Shown here piece after piece: positions 1 through 8,929 of a DNA stretch of 64,000 nucleotides. The notes below the pieces were generated by a model that did not search any database, was not told where the DNA came from, and was given only the letters and a program-made list of their open reading frames with translations. The translations under genes and the position numbers were made by a program. The stretch lies in contig NZ_JABMLE010000001.1 in the NCBI RefSeq assembly GCF_013205025.1, forward strand, positions 1,054,001 through 1,118,000, written 5' to 3'. Positions within the stretch are counted from its first letter, which is position 1. Every line of letters starts with the position of its first letter. The stretch is from Rathayibacter sp. VKM Ac-2857 (GTDB taxonomy: Bacteria; Actinomycetota; Actinomycetes; Actinomycetales; Microbacteriaceae).

Positions 1-1041
1 GAGCAGGTCGCCGGCGAGTGGCTGCTCACGGCGCTCGGGCTTCCGGTGAAGGCGGACGTCGGCTTCACCACCGGGGCGACGACGGCGAACTTCGTCGGGC
101 TGGCCGCCGCCCGTGCCTTCGCACTGGATCGGGTCGGCTGGGACGTGAACGCCCACGGCCTGCAGGGAGCACCGCGGCTCACCGTGCTCGCCGGAGCGGA
201 GCGGCACACCTCCGTCGATCTCGCCCTGCGCTACCTGGGGCTCGGGGCACCCGCTGTCGTCGACACCGACGACCAGGGCCGCCTCCTCGTCGACGCCCTC
301 CACCTCGCGCTGGAGCGCGCGGACGGCCCCGTGATCGTCTGCCTCCAGGCGGGGAACCTGCACTCCGGCGCCTTCGATCCGATGGCCGACGCGATCGCGG
401 TCGCGCACGAGCACGGCGCATGGGTGCACGTCGACGGCGCCTTCGGTCTGTGGGCGGGAGCCAGCCCCGCGCTCCGCCCGCTCCTGCGCGGGATCGAGAC
501 GGCGGACTCCTGGGCGACGGACGCGCACAAGACGCTCAACGTCCCGTACGACTGCGGAGTCGCCGTCGTGGCGCGGAGCGGGGCCGCCGGCGCGGCACTG
601 GGGACCCGGACGGCCTACCTGATCCGCGCCGACGGCGACGAGCCCGACCCCATGGACCTGACACCGGAGATGTCCCGCCGAGCACGCGGCGTCCCGGTGT
701 GGGCGGCTCTGCGCCAGCTGGGCCGGACCGGCCTCGTCTCCCTGGTCGACGGACTGGCCGCCACAGCGCGGGATCTGGCGGATCGGCTCTCGGAGATCCC
801 GGGTGTCACCGTGCTGAACGAGGTCGTCTTCACCCAGGTCTGCCTGGCCTTCGAGTCCGACGAACGGACCCGGGAGGTGACCCGCCGGCTCATCGAGGAC
901 GGGACCGTCTGGATGTCGGGCTCCCACTGGCGGGGGCGGGACGTGCTGCGGATCTCGGTGAGCAACTGGTCGACCGATGCCGCCGACGTCGCCACGAGCG
1001 TCGCCGCCGTCCGCGCGGCGGCGGGCGCTCCCCCGGTGTGA
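1..1041 (+). CDS. PLP-dependent group II decarboxylase/aminotransferase-like protein (5' truncated by window)
   Basis: The reading frame is open from base 1, so the N-terminus lies upstream of the window; 346 residues are visible. It resembles the group II pyridoxal-phosphate decarboxylase family (glutamate, tyrosine and aromatic amino acid decarboxylases). A glycine/threonine-rich phosphate-binding stretch (FTTGATTANF) is followed by a VHVDGAFG segment carrying the cofactor-ring aspartate, then DAHKT, where Lys177 of the visible part would form the Schiff base. The C-terminal small domain is present. Internal GTG at 46 is not the start, because homologous sequence continues upstream of it. 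The gene converges on map with a 33-base gap. The substrate cannot be read from the sequence; a cytosolic amino acid decarboxylase is the best guess. Confidence 0.8.
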   Translation, partial: EQVAGEWLLTALGLPVKADVGFTTGATTANFVGLAAARAFALDRVGWDVNAHGLQGAPRLTVLAGAERHTSVDLALRYLGLGAPAVVDTDDQGRLLVDALHLALERADGPVIVCLQAGNLHSGAFDPMADAIAVAHEHGAWVHVDGAFGLWAGASPALRPLLRGIETADSWATDAHKTLNVPYDCGVAVVARSGAAGAALGTRTAYLIRADGDEPDPMDLTPEMSRRARGVPVWAALRQLGRTGLVSLVDGLAATARDLADRLSEIPGVTVLNEVVFTQVCLAFESDERTREVTRRLIEDGTVWMSGSHWRGRDVLRISVSNWSTDAADVATSVAAVRAAAGAPPV

Positions 1042-1074
1042 CCTCGCCGAGGCGCGGCGGGACACCGGAGCGTC

Positions 1075-1920
1075 TCAGGCGATCGGGGTCGGCACGATCC
1101 CGTACTGCGCCAGGCCCGCGGCCCCGCCGTCGGCGAGCGTCGTCACCCAGATGCCGTCGCGGTGCACCGCGACGGAGTGCTCCCAGTGCGCGGACATGCT
1201 GCCGTCGACGGTGGCGACCGTCCAGTCGTCCTCGCGCACGACGGTCTCGGCGCTGCCGGCCGTGACCATGGGCTCGATGGCGACGACGAGGCCGGGCTTC
1301 ACCTCCGGGCCGCGCTGGCGCACCCGGTAGTTGAAGACCGGCGGCGCCTCGTGCATCGTGCGGCCGATGCCGTGGCCGATGTAGTCGGTGAGGATGCCGT
1401 AGACGCGGCCCGACGCCTCGGCCTCGTCCTCGATGTACTCCTCGATCGCCGCGCCCACCTCGTTGAGGTGCCGGGCCGACGCGAGAGCCGCGATGCCGCG
1501 CCAGAGCGAGCCCTCGGTGACGCGGGACAGCGCCTCGCGGCGCACGACCTCGTCGGGTCGCTCGTCGTCGGGCAGCACGAGCGTCATCGCGGAGTCGCCG
1601 TTCCAGCCGTCGATCTCGGCGCCGCTGTCGATCGAGACGATGTCTCCGGGCTCGAGCACGCGCCCGCCGGGGATGCCGTGCACGACCTCCTCGTTCACCG
1701 AGGCGCAGATCGTGTGCCGGTAGCCCGGCACGAGCTGGAAGTTCGAGTGCCCGCCGAGCGCGACGATCGCGGCCTCCGCGATCGCGTCGAGCTCGAGCGT
1801 GCTGATACCGGGGCGGATGGCAGCGCGCACGGCGTCGAGGGAGGCGGCGGTCGCCAGCCCCGGCGCGATCATTGATCGCAGCTGGGCCGGCGTCTTGTAG
1901 AGGGAGGAGCGCAGCGCCAC
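1075..1920 (-). CDS. map: Methionine aminopeptidase type I
   Basis: Removes the initiator methionine from nascent proteins in the cytosol. The 281-residue protein has the full metal-ligand set of the family: Asp98, Asp109, His183 (in GHGIGRTMHE), Glu216 (EPM) and Glu247 (WEHS), plus the substrate-contacting His81 in HGIPG. Length and lack of an N-terminal zinc finger fit bacterial type Ia. It is the last gene of the S10/spc block and starts 3 bases after adk. In many actinobacteria infA, rpmJ, rpsM, rpsK and rpoA would follow, but here the next gene is a convergent decarboxylase, so this operon ends at map. Confidence 0.97.
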   Translation of the reverse strand: MALRSSLYKTPAQLRSMIAPGLATAASLDAVRAAIRPGISTLELDAIAEAAIVALGGHSNFQLVPGYRHTICASVNEEVVHGIPGGRVLEPGDIVSIDSGAEIDGWNGDSAMTLVLPDDERPDEVVRREALSRVTEGSLWRGIAALASARHLNEVGAAIEEYIEDEAEASGRVYGILTDYIGHGIGRTMHEAPPVFNYRVRQRGPEVKPGLVVAIEPMVTAGSAETVVREDDWTVATVDGSMSAHWEHSVAVHRDGIWVTTLADGGAAGLAQYGIVPTPIA

Positions 1921-1923
1921 GGG

Positions 1924-2547
1924 TCAGGCGGCCGGCGAATCGCCCACGAGGCGACCGACGCGGTGGCCCTCGAGCGCGACGACGATGCGCTCGGTGACCT
2001 CGTCGACCGGGCCGAGTCCGTCGACCACGATCACGAGACCGCGGGCGGCGTAGATGTCGATCAGCGGCGCGGTCTGCTCCTCGTAGAGAGCGAGCCGGTG
2101 CCGGATGACCTCCTCGGTGTCGTCGCTGCGACCCTGCTCCGCGGAGCGCTTGAGCAGGCGGGCGACGACCTCGTCGGGGTCGGCCGTCAGCTGCACGACC
2201 GCGTCGAGCCGGTTGCCGTCGGCCGCGACGATGCGGTCGAGCTCGTCGACCTGCTCCGTGGTGCGCGGGTAGCCGTCGAGGAGGAAGCCGGTGGAGACGT
2301 CCGCCTCCTGCAGCCGGTCGTGCACGATCGCGTTGGTCAGCTCGTCGGGCACGTAACGGCCGGCGTCGAGGTAGGACTTGGCCTGGAGGCCGAGCTCGGT
2401 CTCGTTGGCGACATTCGCGCGGAAGATGTCTCCGGTCGAGATCGCGGGGACCTTCAGGACCTCGCTGAGCCGAGCGGCCTGAGTCCCCTTGCCGGCGCCC
2501 GGAGGGCCGATCAGCAGCAGACGGAAGCCGACCGGGGTCGAGGTCAT
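1924..2547 (-). CDS. adk: Adenylate kinase
   Basis: Interconverts ATP + AMP and 2 ADP, keeping the adenylate pool balanced in the cytosol. The 207-residue protein has the P-loop GPPGAGKGTQ near residues 14-23, an AMP-binding STGDIFR segment and DGYPRT. The LID region is the short form without a zinc-binding cysteine set. The ATG at 2545-2547 overlaps the secY stop by four bases (ATGA), indicating translational coupling, and only this start keeps the P-loop at its normal distance from the N-terminus. A much longer open frame upstream reads through secY antiframe sequence and is not coding. Placement between secY and map is classic for the spc operon end. Confidence 0.97.
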   Translation of the reverse strand: MTSTPVGFRLLLIGPPGAGKGTQAARLSEVLKVPAISTGDIFRANVANETELGLQAKSYLDAGRYVPDELTNAIVHDRLQEADVSTGFLLDGYPRTTEQVDELDRIVAADGNRLDAVVQLTADPDEVVARLLKRSAEQGRSDDTEEVIRHRLALYEEQTAPLIDIYAARGLVIVVDGLGPVDEVTERIVVALEGHRVGRLVGDSPAA

Positions 2548-3866
2548 CGGAGGAGCCCTTCGTAGTGGCGCTGCTGCAGCTGGGAGTCGATCTGCTTCAC
2601 CGTCTCGAGTCCGACTCCGACGATGATCAGGATGGACGTGCCGCCGAACGGGAAGTTCTGGTTCGCGCCGACGAGCGCCAGCGCCACGAGGGGCACGAGC
2701 GCGATCAGACCGAGGTAGACCGAGCCGGGCAGCGTCACGCGGGTCAGGACGTAGTTCAGGTACTCGGCGGTCGGGCGACCGGCGCGGATGCCGGGGATGA
2801 AGCCGCCGTAGCGCTTCATGTTGTCGGCGACCTCGTCCGGGTTGAAGGTGATCGCCACGTAGAAGTAGGTGAAGCCGACGATCAGCAGGAAGTACAGCGC
2901 CATGTAGAGCGGGTGATCGCCCTTGGTGAGGTAGTTCGTGATCCAGGTCACCCAGAAGGGCGCCTCCTGGCCGGCTGCGGGCTGGTTGAACTGCGCGATG
3001 AGCGCGGGCAGGTACAACAGCGACGAGGCGAAGATGACGGGCACGACGCCGGCCATGTTGACCTTGATCGGGATGTAGGTGTTGTTGCCGCCGTACGTTC
3101 TGCGCCCGACCATCCGCTTGGCGTACTGCACCGGGATCCGCCGCTGCGACTGCTCGACGAAGACGACCGCGACGACGAGCACGAGCCCGACCGCGAGGAC
3201 GAGGAGGAAGGTCTCGAAGCCGCGCGACTGCGCGATCGACCAGAGCGAGGTGGGGAACTGGGCGGCGATCGAGGTGAAGATCAGGAGCGACATGCCGTTG
3301 CCGATGCCGCGCTCGGTGATGAGCTCGCCCATCCACATGATGATGCCGGTGCCCGCGGTCATGGTGATGACCATGAGCAGGATGGAGTACCACTCGTCGG
3401 TGATGATGAGCGCCGAGCACTCCGGGACACCGGAGTTGCCGAACAGCGCGCCCGAGCGGGCGACGGTGATGAGGGTGGTCGACTGCAGGACGCCCAGCGC
3501 GATCGTGAGATAGCGGGTGTACTGCGTCAGACGGCCCTGGCCCGACTGGCCCTCCTTGTAGAGGGTCTCGAAGTGCGGGATGACCACGCGCAGCAGCTGC
3601 ACGATGATCGACGCCGTGATGTACGGCATGATGCCGAGCGCGAAGATCGACAGCTGGAGCAGGGCTCCACCGCTGAAGAGGTTCACGAGCTCGTACAGAC
3701 CGGAGGTGCCCTGGTTGCCGGCGAGGCAGGCCTGGACGGCCTCGAAGTCGACGAACGGAGCAGGGATGAAGGATCCCAGCCGGAAGATCGCCACGATCGC
3801 GAGGGTGAAGCCGATCTTGCGGCGGAGGTCGGGGGTGCGGAAGATCCGCGCTACGGCGCCAAACAT
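2544..3866 (-). CDS. secY: Preprotein translocase subunit SecY
   Basis: Central channel of the Sec translocon in the cytoplasmic membrane; works with SecE, SecG and SecA to export or insert proteins. The 440-residue protein has about ten hydrophobic segments, the plug-region pattern after TM1 (SFIPAPFVDF), and the conserved cytoplasmic loop with KRMVGRRTYGG. Length is normal. The gene follows rplO after a 107-base spacer holding a strong hairpin, and its stop overlaps the adk start. It is co-transcribed with the ribosomal genes in most bacteria; the spacer hairpin may tune its share of the transcript. Confidence 0.98.
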   Translation of the reverse strand: MFGAVARIFRTPDLRRKIGFTLAIVAIFRLGSFIPAPFVDFEAVQACLAGNQGTSGLYELVNLFSGGALLQLSIFALGIMPYITASIIVQLLRVVIPHFETLYKEGQSGQGRLTQYTRYLTIALGVLQSTTLITVARSGALFGNSGVPECSALIITDEWYSILLMVITMTAGTGIIMWMGELITERGIGNGMSLLIFTSIAAQFPTSLWSIAQSRGFETFLLVLAVGLVLVVAVVFVEQSQRRIPVQYAKRMVGRRTYGGNNTYIPIKVNMAGVVPVIFASSLLYLPALIAQFNQPAAGQEAPFWVTWITNYLTKGDHPLYMALYFLLIVGFTYFYVAITFNPDEVADNMKRYGGFIPGIRAGRPTAEYLNYVLTRVTLPGSVYLGLIALVPLVALALVGANQNFPFGGTSILIIVGVGLETVKQIDSQLQQRHYEGLLR

Positions 3867-3907
3867 CTACCTAGGGTCTCCTGCTCAGTTCTGGGTGCGG
3901 GATACAG

Positions 3908-3957
3908 GTCGAGCTTGCCGCGCGCTCCCCGTGGGGAGTCGACGCGACAAGCTCGAC
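3908..3957 (-). promoter_or_regulatory. Long hairpin in the rplO-secY spacer
   Basis: Arms 3908-3922 and 3943-3957 are complementary over 15 bases. In the minus-strand transcript the one non-Watson-Crick position becomes a U-G wobble. A second stem (3925-3930 with 3933-3938) nests inside. No T-run follows on the minus strand, so this looks more like an attenuator, mRNA-processing or 3'-stability site than a simple terminator. It fills about half of the spacer between a ribosomal gene and the membrane-protein gene secY. Confidence 0.6.
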
Positions 3958-3973
3958 CGACAAGCTGCTGGTG

Positions 3974-4471
3974 CTACTTGATGGATCCGCCCGCGGCGAC
4001 GATCTTCTGCTCGGCAGAGCTGGAGACCTTGTCGACCGCGACGTTCAGCGTAACCGCAATGTCCCCGTCGCCGAGAACCTTCACCTTCTCGTTCTTGCGA
4101 ACGGCACCCTTCGCGACCAGGTCGCTGATGGTGACGTCGCCGCCCTGAGGGTAGAGCTCCGCGAGAGCGGACAGGTTCACGACCTGGTACTCGACGCGGA
4201 ACGGGTTCTTGAAGCCGCGGAGCTTCGGGGTGCGCATGTGCAGCGGCATCTGCCCACCCTCGAAGCCGACGCGCACCTGGTAGCGGGCCTTGGTGCCCTT
4301 GGTGCCGCGACCGGCGGTCTTTCCCTTGGATCCCTCACCGCGACCGACGCGAGTCTTCGCCTTCTTGGCGCCGACTGCGGGACGGAGGTGGTGGACCTTG
4401 AGCACGCGCTCCTTGGTCGAGGCCTGCTCGGGAGTCGTGGACTCCGCGACGGCCTGGTTCTTCTCAGCCAT
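3974..4471 (-). CDS. rplO: 50S ribosomal protein L15
   Basis: Late-assembly large-subunit protein. Residues from about 24 on carry the L15 signature (LKVHHLRPA, then [21 protein letters not shown], here split across a basic glycine-rich stretch, and [19 protein letters not shown]). The first ~22 residues are an acidic, Ala/Glu/Thr-rich extension absent from E. coli L15, as seen in related actinobacteria. The ATG at 4469-4471 shares one base with the rpmD stop (TAATG). It is the last ribosomal gene before secY. Confidence 0.97.
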   Translation of the reverse strand: MAEKNQAVAESTTPEQASTKERVLKVHHLRPAVGAKKAKTRVGRGEGSKGKTAGRGTKGTKARYQVRVGFEGGQMPLHMRTPKLRGFKNPFRVEYQVVNLSALAELYPQGGDVTISDLVAKGAVRKNEKVKVLGDGDIAVTLNVAVDKVSSSAEQKIVAAGGSIK

Positions 4472-4653
4472 TAGTCAATCTCCTCGACCTTCACCAGGTG
4501 GGCGACGGTCTTCACGTATCCGCGGTTCTGAGAGTTGTCCTCGCGGACGACGCTCTGACCGATCTTCCTGAGGCCGAGCGAGCGCAGCGTGTCGCGCTGG
4601 TACTGCTTCTCGCTGACCTTCGACTTGATCTGGGTCACCTTGAGCTGGGCCAT
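4471..4653 (-). CDS. rpmD: 50S ribosomal protein L30
   Basis: Small 60-residue large-subunit protein with the L30 pattern: LKVTQIKS at the N-terminus, then [11 protein letters not shown], and a VAHLVKVEE end. The start is the ATG at 4651-4653, which overlaps the rpsE stop by one base. A longer open frame upstream of this ATG lies within rpsE in another frame and is spurious. Present in bacteria with a normal spc operon and consistent with its place between rpsE and rplO. Confidence 0.97.
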   Translation of the reverse strand: MAQLKVTQIKSKVSEKQYQRDTLRSLGLRKIGQSVVREDNSQNRGYVKTVAHLVKVEEID

Positions 4654-5357
4654 CAGGCACCTGCCTTCGACTTGGACGCGGCGGCGAGAGCGTCGGCCTC
4701 GGCACGGACGAGCCGGGGCGGCGCGACCTGGTCGAAGTCGAGCCCGCGACGAGCGGCGACGGCGCGCGGCTCCTCGAGCTGCTGCAGGGCCGTCACCGTC
4801 GCGTGGACGATGTTGATGGTGTTCGACGAGCCGAGCGACTTGCTCAGGACGTCGTGGATGCCGGCGCACTCGAGCACGGCGCGGACGGGACCGCCGGCGA
4901 TGACACCGGTACCCGACGACGCGGGACGCAGGAGGACGACTCCGGCAGCGGCCTCACCCTGGACGGGGTGCGGGATGGTCGAGCCGACGCGCGGGACGCG
5001 GAAGAAGTTCTTCTTCGCCTCCTCGACGCCCTTGGAGATGGCGGTGGGGACCTCGCGGGCCTTGCCGTAGCCGACTCCGACGAGTCCGTTGCCGTCGCCG
5101 ACGACGACGAGCGCGGTGAAGCTGAAGCGACGACCGCCCTTGACGACCTTCGACACGCGGTTGATGGTCACGACGCGCTCGAGGAACTGGCTCTTCTCGG
5201 AGTCGCGGCCACCGCGGTCGCGGCCACCCTGGTTGCGGTCACGGCCGCCACGACGGGGCTCGCGGGCCTCCTGCTGGGGCTGCGTGGACGCAGCGGTCTC
5301 GACGGGGGCCTCCGACACGGCGGCGACCTCGGGTTCCTTGCTCTCTGCGGCGGTCAC
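4653..5357 (-). CDS. rpsE: 30S ribosomal protein S5
   Basis: Small-subunit protein at the mRNA entry side, involved in decoding fidelity. The S5 core begins near residue 55 ([19 protein letters not shown], split by family-conserved positions) and includes [14 protein letters not shown] and a GSTIPHP motif. The first ~54 residues form a low-complexity extension with repeated GGRDR elements, longer than in E. coli but common in actinobacteria. The stop overlaps the rpmD start, and its start overlaps the rplR stop by four bases. Confidence 0.97.
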   Translation of the reverse strand: MTAAESKEPEVAAVSEAPVETAASTQPQQEAREPRRGGRDRNQGGRDRGGRDSEKSQFLERVVTINRVSKVVKGGRRFSFTALVVVGDGNGLVGVGYGKAREVPTAISKGVEEAKKNFFRVPRVGSTIPHPVQGEAAAGVVLLRPASSGTGVIAGGPVRAVLECAGIHDVLSKSLGSSNTINIVHATVTALQQLEEPRAVAARRGLDFDQVAPPRLVRAEADALAAASKSKAGA

Positions 5358-5725
5358 AGGTTGAGCCCTGCCTCTCGTGCTCCATCGGCGATCGCGGCGA
5401 CGCGACCGGCGTACTTGTTGCCTCCGCGGTCGAAGACGACCGCCTCGACTCCTGCGGTCTTCGCGCGCTCGGCGAGAAGCTCGCCGACCCGGCGGGCCTT
5501 GGCGGTCTTGTCACCGTCGAACACGCGGAGGTCGGCCTCGAGGGTCGACGCGGACACAAGGGTGCGGCCCTGCGCGTCGTCGACGATCTGCACGAAGACG
5601 TGACGGGCCGATCGGTTGACGACGAGACGGGGACGCTCGGCGGTGCCGACGACCTTCTTGCGCAGACGGTCGTGGCGACGACCGCGCGCAGCGGACTTGC
5701 TCTTTCCTCTGGTTCCGAGTCCCAT
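5354..5725 (-). CDS. rplR: 50S ribosomal protein L18
   Basis: Binds 5S rRNA in the large subunit. The 123-residue protein has a basic N-terminus ([17 protein letters not shown]), the RPRLVV strand and [13 protein letters not shown] near the C-terminus, which is diagnostic for L18. I chose the ATG at 5723-5725, two bases after the rplF stop; an in-frame GTG two codons upstream would overlap rplF. Normal length for actinobacteria. Confidence 0.96.
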   Translation of the reverse strand: MGLGTRGKSKSAARGRRHDRLRKKVVGTAERPRLVVNRSARHVFVQIVDDAQGRTLVSASTLEADLRVFDGDKTAKARRVGELLAERAKTAGVEAVVFDRGGNKYAGRVAAIADGAREAGLNL

Positions 5726-5727
5726 GA

Positions 5728-6264
5728 TCACTTACCGCTCTTTCCGGCCTTGCGGCGAACGACCTCGCCGGCGTAGCGCACGCCCTTGCCCTTGTAGGGC
5801 TCAGGCTTGCGGATCTTACGAATGTTGGCGGCCACTTCACCGACGGCCTGCTTGGAGATGCCGTGCACGGTGACCTTGTTGTTGCCCTCGACCGTGAACG
5901 AGATGCCCGCGGGAGGGGTGACGACGACCGGGTGCGAGAAGCCGAGGGCGAACTCGATGTCCGAGCCCTTCACCAGCACGCGGTAACCGGTTCCGACGAC
6001 CTCGAGGCCCTTGGAGTAGCCCTGCGTGACACCGATGATGTCGTTCGCGATGAGCGTCCGGGTGAGGCCGTGCAGCGAGCGCGACTCGCGCTCGTCGTCG
6101 GGGCGGGAGACCAGGACCTGGCCGCCTTCGACGGCGACCTGGATGGGGCTGGCGACCGGGACGGTCAGCTCGCCCTTGGGGCCCTTGACGGTGACGAGGG
6201 ATCCGGCGACGGAGACGTCGACGCCCGCCGGGATCTCGATGGGGAGTCTTCCGATTCGCGACAT
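5728..6264 (-). CDS. rplF: 50S ribosomal protein L6
   Basis: Large-subunit protein near the sarcin-ricin loop and GTPase-associated centre. The 178-residue product begins [12 protein letters not shown], carries [10 protein letters not shown], and ends with the conserved [11 protein letters not shown] and basic tail. I use the ATG at 6262-6264 rather than the first in-frame start, because upstream residues do not match the family and that start would overlap the rpsH frame. It lies 4 bases after rpsH. Confidence 0.97.
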   Translation of the reverse strand: MSRIGRLPIEIPAGVDVSVAGSLVTVKGPKGELTVPVASPIQVAVEGGQVLVSRPDDERESRSLHGLTRTLIANDIIGVTQGYSKGLEVVGTGYRVLVKGSDIEFALGFSHPVVVTPPAGISFTVEGNNKVTVHGISKQAVGEVAANIRKIRKPEPYKGKGVRYAGEVVRRKAGKSGK

Positions 6265-6268
6265 GGGG

Positions 6269-6667
6269 TTACCACACGTAGGCGAGGATCTCCCCACCCA
6301 CGCCCTTCTTCTCGGCCTGACGGTCGGTCAGCAGACCGCTCGACGTGGACAGGATGGCGACGCCGAGGCCACCGAGAACGGTGGGGATCTCGGTCGACTT
6401 CGCGTAGACGCGCAGGCCCGGCTTCGAGACTCGCTTGATGCCGGCGATGGAGCGCTCGCGGTTCGGTCCGTACTTGAGGGAGATGGAGAGCGTCGTGCCG
6501 ACGCGCGCCTCCTCGACCTTCCAGTCGGAGATGTAGCCCTCGCGCTTGAGGATCTCGGCGATGTTCGCCTTGAGCTTCGAGCCGGGGAGGGCGATGGAGT
6601 CGTGGTGCGCGGAGTTCGCGTTGCGGATTCTGGTCAGCAGATCTGCGACCGGATCAGTCATGGTCAT
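6269..6667 (-). CDS. rpsH: 30S ribosomal protein S8
   Basis: Binds the central domain of 16S rRNA and in E. coli also represses spc-operon translation. The 132-residue protein starts [18 protein letters not shown] and ends with [12 protein letters not shown] and GGEILAYVW. Two in-frame ATGs (6665-6667 and 6659-6661) are possible; the first matches the usual actinobacterial MTMTDP start. A purine-rich GAGAAAGG lies about 11 bases upstream. The gene follows rplE only after 273 non-coding bases, where many bacteria carry rpsN. Confidence 0.96.
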   Translation of the reverse strand: MTMTDPVADLLTRIRNANSAHHDSIALPGSKLKANIAEILKREGYISDWKVEEARVGTTLSISLKYGPNRERSIAGIKRVSKPGLRVYAKSTEIPTVLGGLGVAILSTSSGLLTDRQAEKKGVGGEILAYVW

Positions 6668-6940
6668 GGCTGATGGTGCCTTTCTCGCCTGGTTTCGGCA
6701 CCCTTTACAAGAGTGACGACCTGTGGTGTGGGACGGCGCCGACGACGTCGACGCCCATGCGGCCGCGCGAGCGCAGGCCAACGAGCCATGGTACACGGCT
6801 GGAGGCCGGCGGTCGAGGGCCGACGGCCGATCCTTCCGGAGGAGGACCGGAGCTCTTGGTGCGCACCCGGACGGCGGAACGGCCGGGTGCACAGCGAGGC
6901 CGGAGAGCGGGTGATCCGCCCTCCGGCCTCGGGGGTCGTG
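6668..6940 (-). other. Gap between rplE and rpsH with two hairpins and no rpsN
   Basis: This spacer holds no plausible gene in any frame; in particular there is no 61-residue zinc-type S14 with CxxC pairs. Immediately downstream of rplE, arms 6896-6905 and 6921-6930 form a 10-base perfect stem with a nested GCGG/CCGC stem. A second 8-base stem pairs 6863-6870 with 6883-6890. Neither is followed by a clear T-run. The arrangement suggests partial termination or processing, with rpsH-map forming a sub-operon. I cannot point to a convincing promoter for rpsH. Confidence 0.6.
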
Positions 6941-7525
6941 CTACGCGTTGTCCGCCGACTTGAACGGGAAGCCGAGCTGCTTGAGCAGCGCGCGACCCTC
7001 GTCGTCGGTCTTCGCGGTGGTGACCACGGTCACGTCGAAGCCGCGGACGCGGTCGATGCGGTCCTGGTCGATCTCGTGGAAGATCGACTGCTCCGTGATG
7101 CCGAAGGTGTAGTTGCCGTTGCCGTCGAACTGGCGGTCCGAGAGACCGCGGAAGTCGCGGATGCGCGGCAGCGCCACCGAGAGCAGGCGGTCCAGGAACT
7201 CCCACGCGCGGTCACCGCGGAGGGTGACGTGCGCGCCGATGGCCTGGCCCTCGCGCAGCTTGAACTGCGCGATGGACTTGCGGGCCTTCGTGACCTGGGG
7301 CTTCTGGCCCGTGATCGCCGTGAGGTCCTTGATGGCGCCGTCGATGATCTTGCCGTCGCGGGCAGCCTCGCCGACTCCGGTGTTCACGACGACCTTGACC
7401 AGTCCGGGGACCTGGTGGACGTTCGAGAAGCCGAACTGCTCCTTGAGAGCGGGGATGATGTCGGCCTGGTACTTGGCCTTGAGCCGCGGCTGAACCTTCG
7501 CAGCCACTGCGGTGGTGTCAGTCAT
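6941..7525 (-). CDS. rplE: 50S ribosomal protein L5
   Basis: Binds 5S rRNA and forms an intersubunit bridge. The 194-residue protein has [10 protein letters not shown], a TGQKP segment, the basic [12 protein letters not shown] loop, the DFRGL element and the NYTFGI motif, all typical of L5. The ATG at 7523-7525 shares one base with the rplX stop. The N-terminal ~10 residues are slightly longer than in E. coli. The gene is followed by the 273-base hairpin-containing gap. Confidence 0.97.
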   Translation of the reverse strand: MTDTTAVAAKVQPRLKAKYQADIIPALKEQFGFSNVHQVPGLVKVVVNTGVGEAARDGKIIDGAIKDLTAITGQKPQVTKARKSIAQFKLREGQAIGAHVTLRGDRAWEFLDRLLSVALPRIRDFRGLSDRQFDGNGNYTFGITEQSIFHEIDQDRIDRVRGFDVTVVTTAKTDDEGRALLKQLGFPFKSADNA

Positions 7526-7884
7526 TACAGTTCCTCACCCGACGCCTTCGCGTAGCGCACGCGAACCGTCTTGGTCACGCCGTCCTTGGTGACGGCCACG
7601 TTGCGGTGGCCGACCCGGGTCGGCTTCTTGGTCTTCGGGTCGACGACCGCGACGTTCGAGATGTGGAGGGGGGCCTCGATGGTCTCGATGCCGCCCTCCT
7701 TCGAGCCGCGCTGCGACTGGCCGACGCGGTTGTGCTTCTTGACGAAGTTCACACCCTCGACGACGACGCGGTTCTTCTCGACCAGGACCTCGAGAACCTT
7801 GCCCTGCTTGCCGCGGTCTCCGCCGCGGGCCTGGGTCGCGCCCGAGATGACCTGCACGAGGTCACCCTTCTTGATCTTGGCCAT
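7525..7884 (-). CDS. rplX: 50S ribosomal protein L24
   Basis: One of the two assembly-initiating large-subunit proteins. It starts [13 protein letters not shown], carries the KOW motif near residues 5-32 ([13 protein letters not shown]) and the [10 protein letters not shown] strand. At 119 residues it is a little longer than E. coli L24, as usual in actinobacteria. It starts two bases after the rplN stop and its own stop overlaps the rplE start. Confidence 0.97.
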   Translation of the reverse strand: MAKIKKGDLVQVISGATQARGGDRGKQGKVLEVLVEKNRVVVEGVNFVKKHNRVGQSQRGSKEGGIETIEAPLHISNVAVVDPKTKKPTRVGHRNVAVTKDGVTKTVRVRYAKASGEEL

Positions 7885-7886
7885 GA

Positions 7887-8255
7887 CTAGATAACCTCCG
7901 GTGCCAGCGAGACGATCTTCATGAACTTCTTGTCGCGGAGCTCGCGACCGACCGGACCGAAGATGCGGGTGCCGCGGGGGTCCCCGTCGTTCTTCAGGAT
8001 CACGGCGGCGTTCTCGTCGAACTTGATGTACGAGCCGTCGGGACGACGGGTCTGCTTGATGGTGCGGACGATGACGGCCTTGACCACATCGCCCTTCTTG
8101 ACGTTTCCGCCGGGGATCGCGTCCTTGACGGTCGCGACGATGACGTCACCGAGGCCGGCGTAGCGGCGGCCGGAGCCACCGAGCACGCGGATGGTGAGGA
8201 GCATCTTGGCGCCGGTGTTGTCGGCGACCTTGACTCGGGATTCTTGCTGAAGCAT
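7887..8255 (-). CDS. rplN: 50S ribosomal protein L14
   Basis: Highly conserved 122-residue large-subunit protein at the intersubunit face. It begins [17 protein letters not shown] and contains the family signature around residues 60-86 ([19 protein letters not shown], in part) and the [13 protein letters not shown] element. Spacing to rpsQ is 33 bases, one of the wider gaps in this operon. Length matches the family. Confidence 0.97.
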   Translation of the reverse strand: MLQQESRVKVADNTGAKMLLTIRVLGGSGRRYAGLGDVIVATVKDAIPGGNVKKGDVVKAVIVRTIKQTRRPDGSYIKFDENAAVILKNDGDPRGTRIFGPVGRELRDKKFMKIVSLAPEVI

Positions 8256-8288
8256 GTGTCTCTCCTGCTAACTCAAGCGGGCCGAGGC

Positions 8289-8603
8289 CTACTTGGCCTT
8301 CTCGAGGATCTCGACCAGGCGCCAGCGCTTGGTGGCGCTGAGGGGACGGGTCTCGCTGATGACGACGGAGTCGCCGATGCCGGCGGAGTTCAGCTCGTCG
8401 TGGACCTTGACCTTGGACGTGCGGCGGATGACCTTGCCGTACAGCGGGTGCTTCACCCGGTCCTCGACCTCGACGACGATGGTCTTGTCCATCTTGTCGC
8501 TGGTCACGTAGCCGCGACGGGTCTTGCGGTAACCGCGAGCGCCCGCCTCCTTGATGTCGTGGGCGGCCGACTCGTGGCCGGCGCTGTCAGTGACGGTTGC
8601 CAT
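8289..8603 (-). CDS. rpsQ: 30S ribosomal protein S17
   Basis: Primary 16S rRNA-binding protein of the small-subunit body. The core from about residue 25 shows [26 protein letters not shown] and [18 protein letters not shown], the S17 signature. The 104-residue length includes a ~20-residue polar N-terminal extension compared with E. coli. The ATG at 8601-8603 shares one base with the rpmC stop. Confidence 0.97.
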   Translation of the reverse strand: MATVTDSAGHESAAHDIKEAGARGYRKTRRGYVTSDKMDKTIVVEVEDRVKHPLYGKVIRRTSKVKVHDELNSAGIGDSVVISETRPLSATKRWRLVEILEKAK

Positions 8604-8929
8604 TACTTGGCCTCCTCGTTCGACTCGGTCGCCTCGACCTCGGCCTTGGCGGCCTTCTTGGTCTTCGGCTTCTTCTCCGCCTTGGCCGGGGCCTCGACGG
8701 GTGCGGGGGTGGCGCGGATGCCCAGCTCGCGCTCACGGATGACCGTGTAGATGCGGGCGATGTCGCGCTTGACGGCACGCAGGCGGCCGTTGGTGTCCAG
8801 CTGGCCGGTGGCCGACTGGAAGCGGAGGTTGAACAGCTCCTCCTTGGCCTTCTTCAGCTCCGTGACGAGACGCTCGTCCTCGAAGGTGTCGAGCTCGGTG
8901 GGAACGAGCTCCTTGGATCCGATCGCCAT
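8603..8929 (-). CDS. rpmC: 50S ribosomal protein L29 with extended C-terminus
   Basis: Sits at the exit-tunnel rim of the large subunit next to L23. The L29 core covers roughly residues 10-75 ([19 protein letters not shown], in family order, then [18 protein letters not shown]). The remaining ~35 residues are a Lys/Ala/Glu/Pro-rich tail, so the protein (108 residues) is far longer than the 63 residues of E. coli L29. Such tails occur in other actinobacteria. Start and stop overlap rplP and rpsQ by one base each. Confidence 0.95.
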   Translation of the reverse strand: MAIGSKELVPTELDTFEDERLVTELKKAKEELFNLRFQSATGQLDTNGRLRAVKRDIARIYTVIRERELGIRATPAPVEAPAKAEKKPKTKKAAKAEVEATESNEEAK

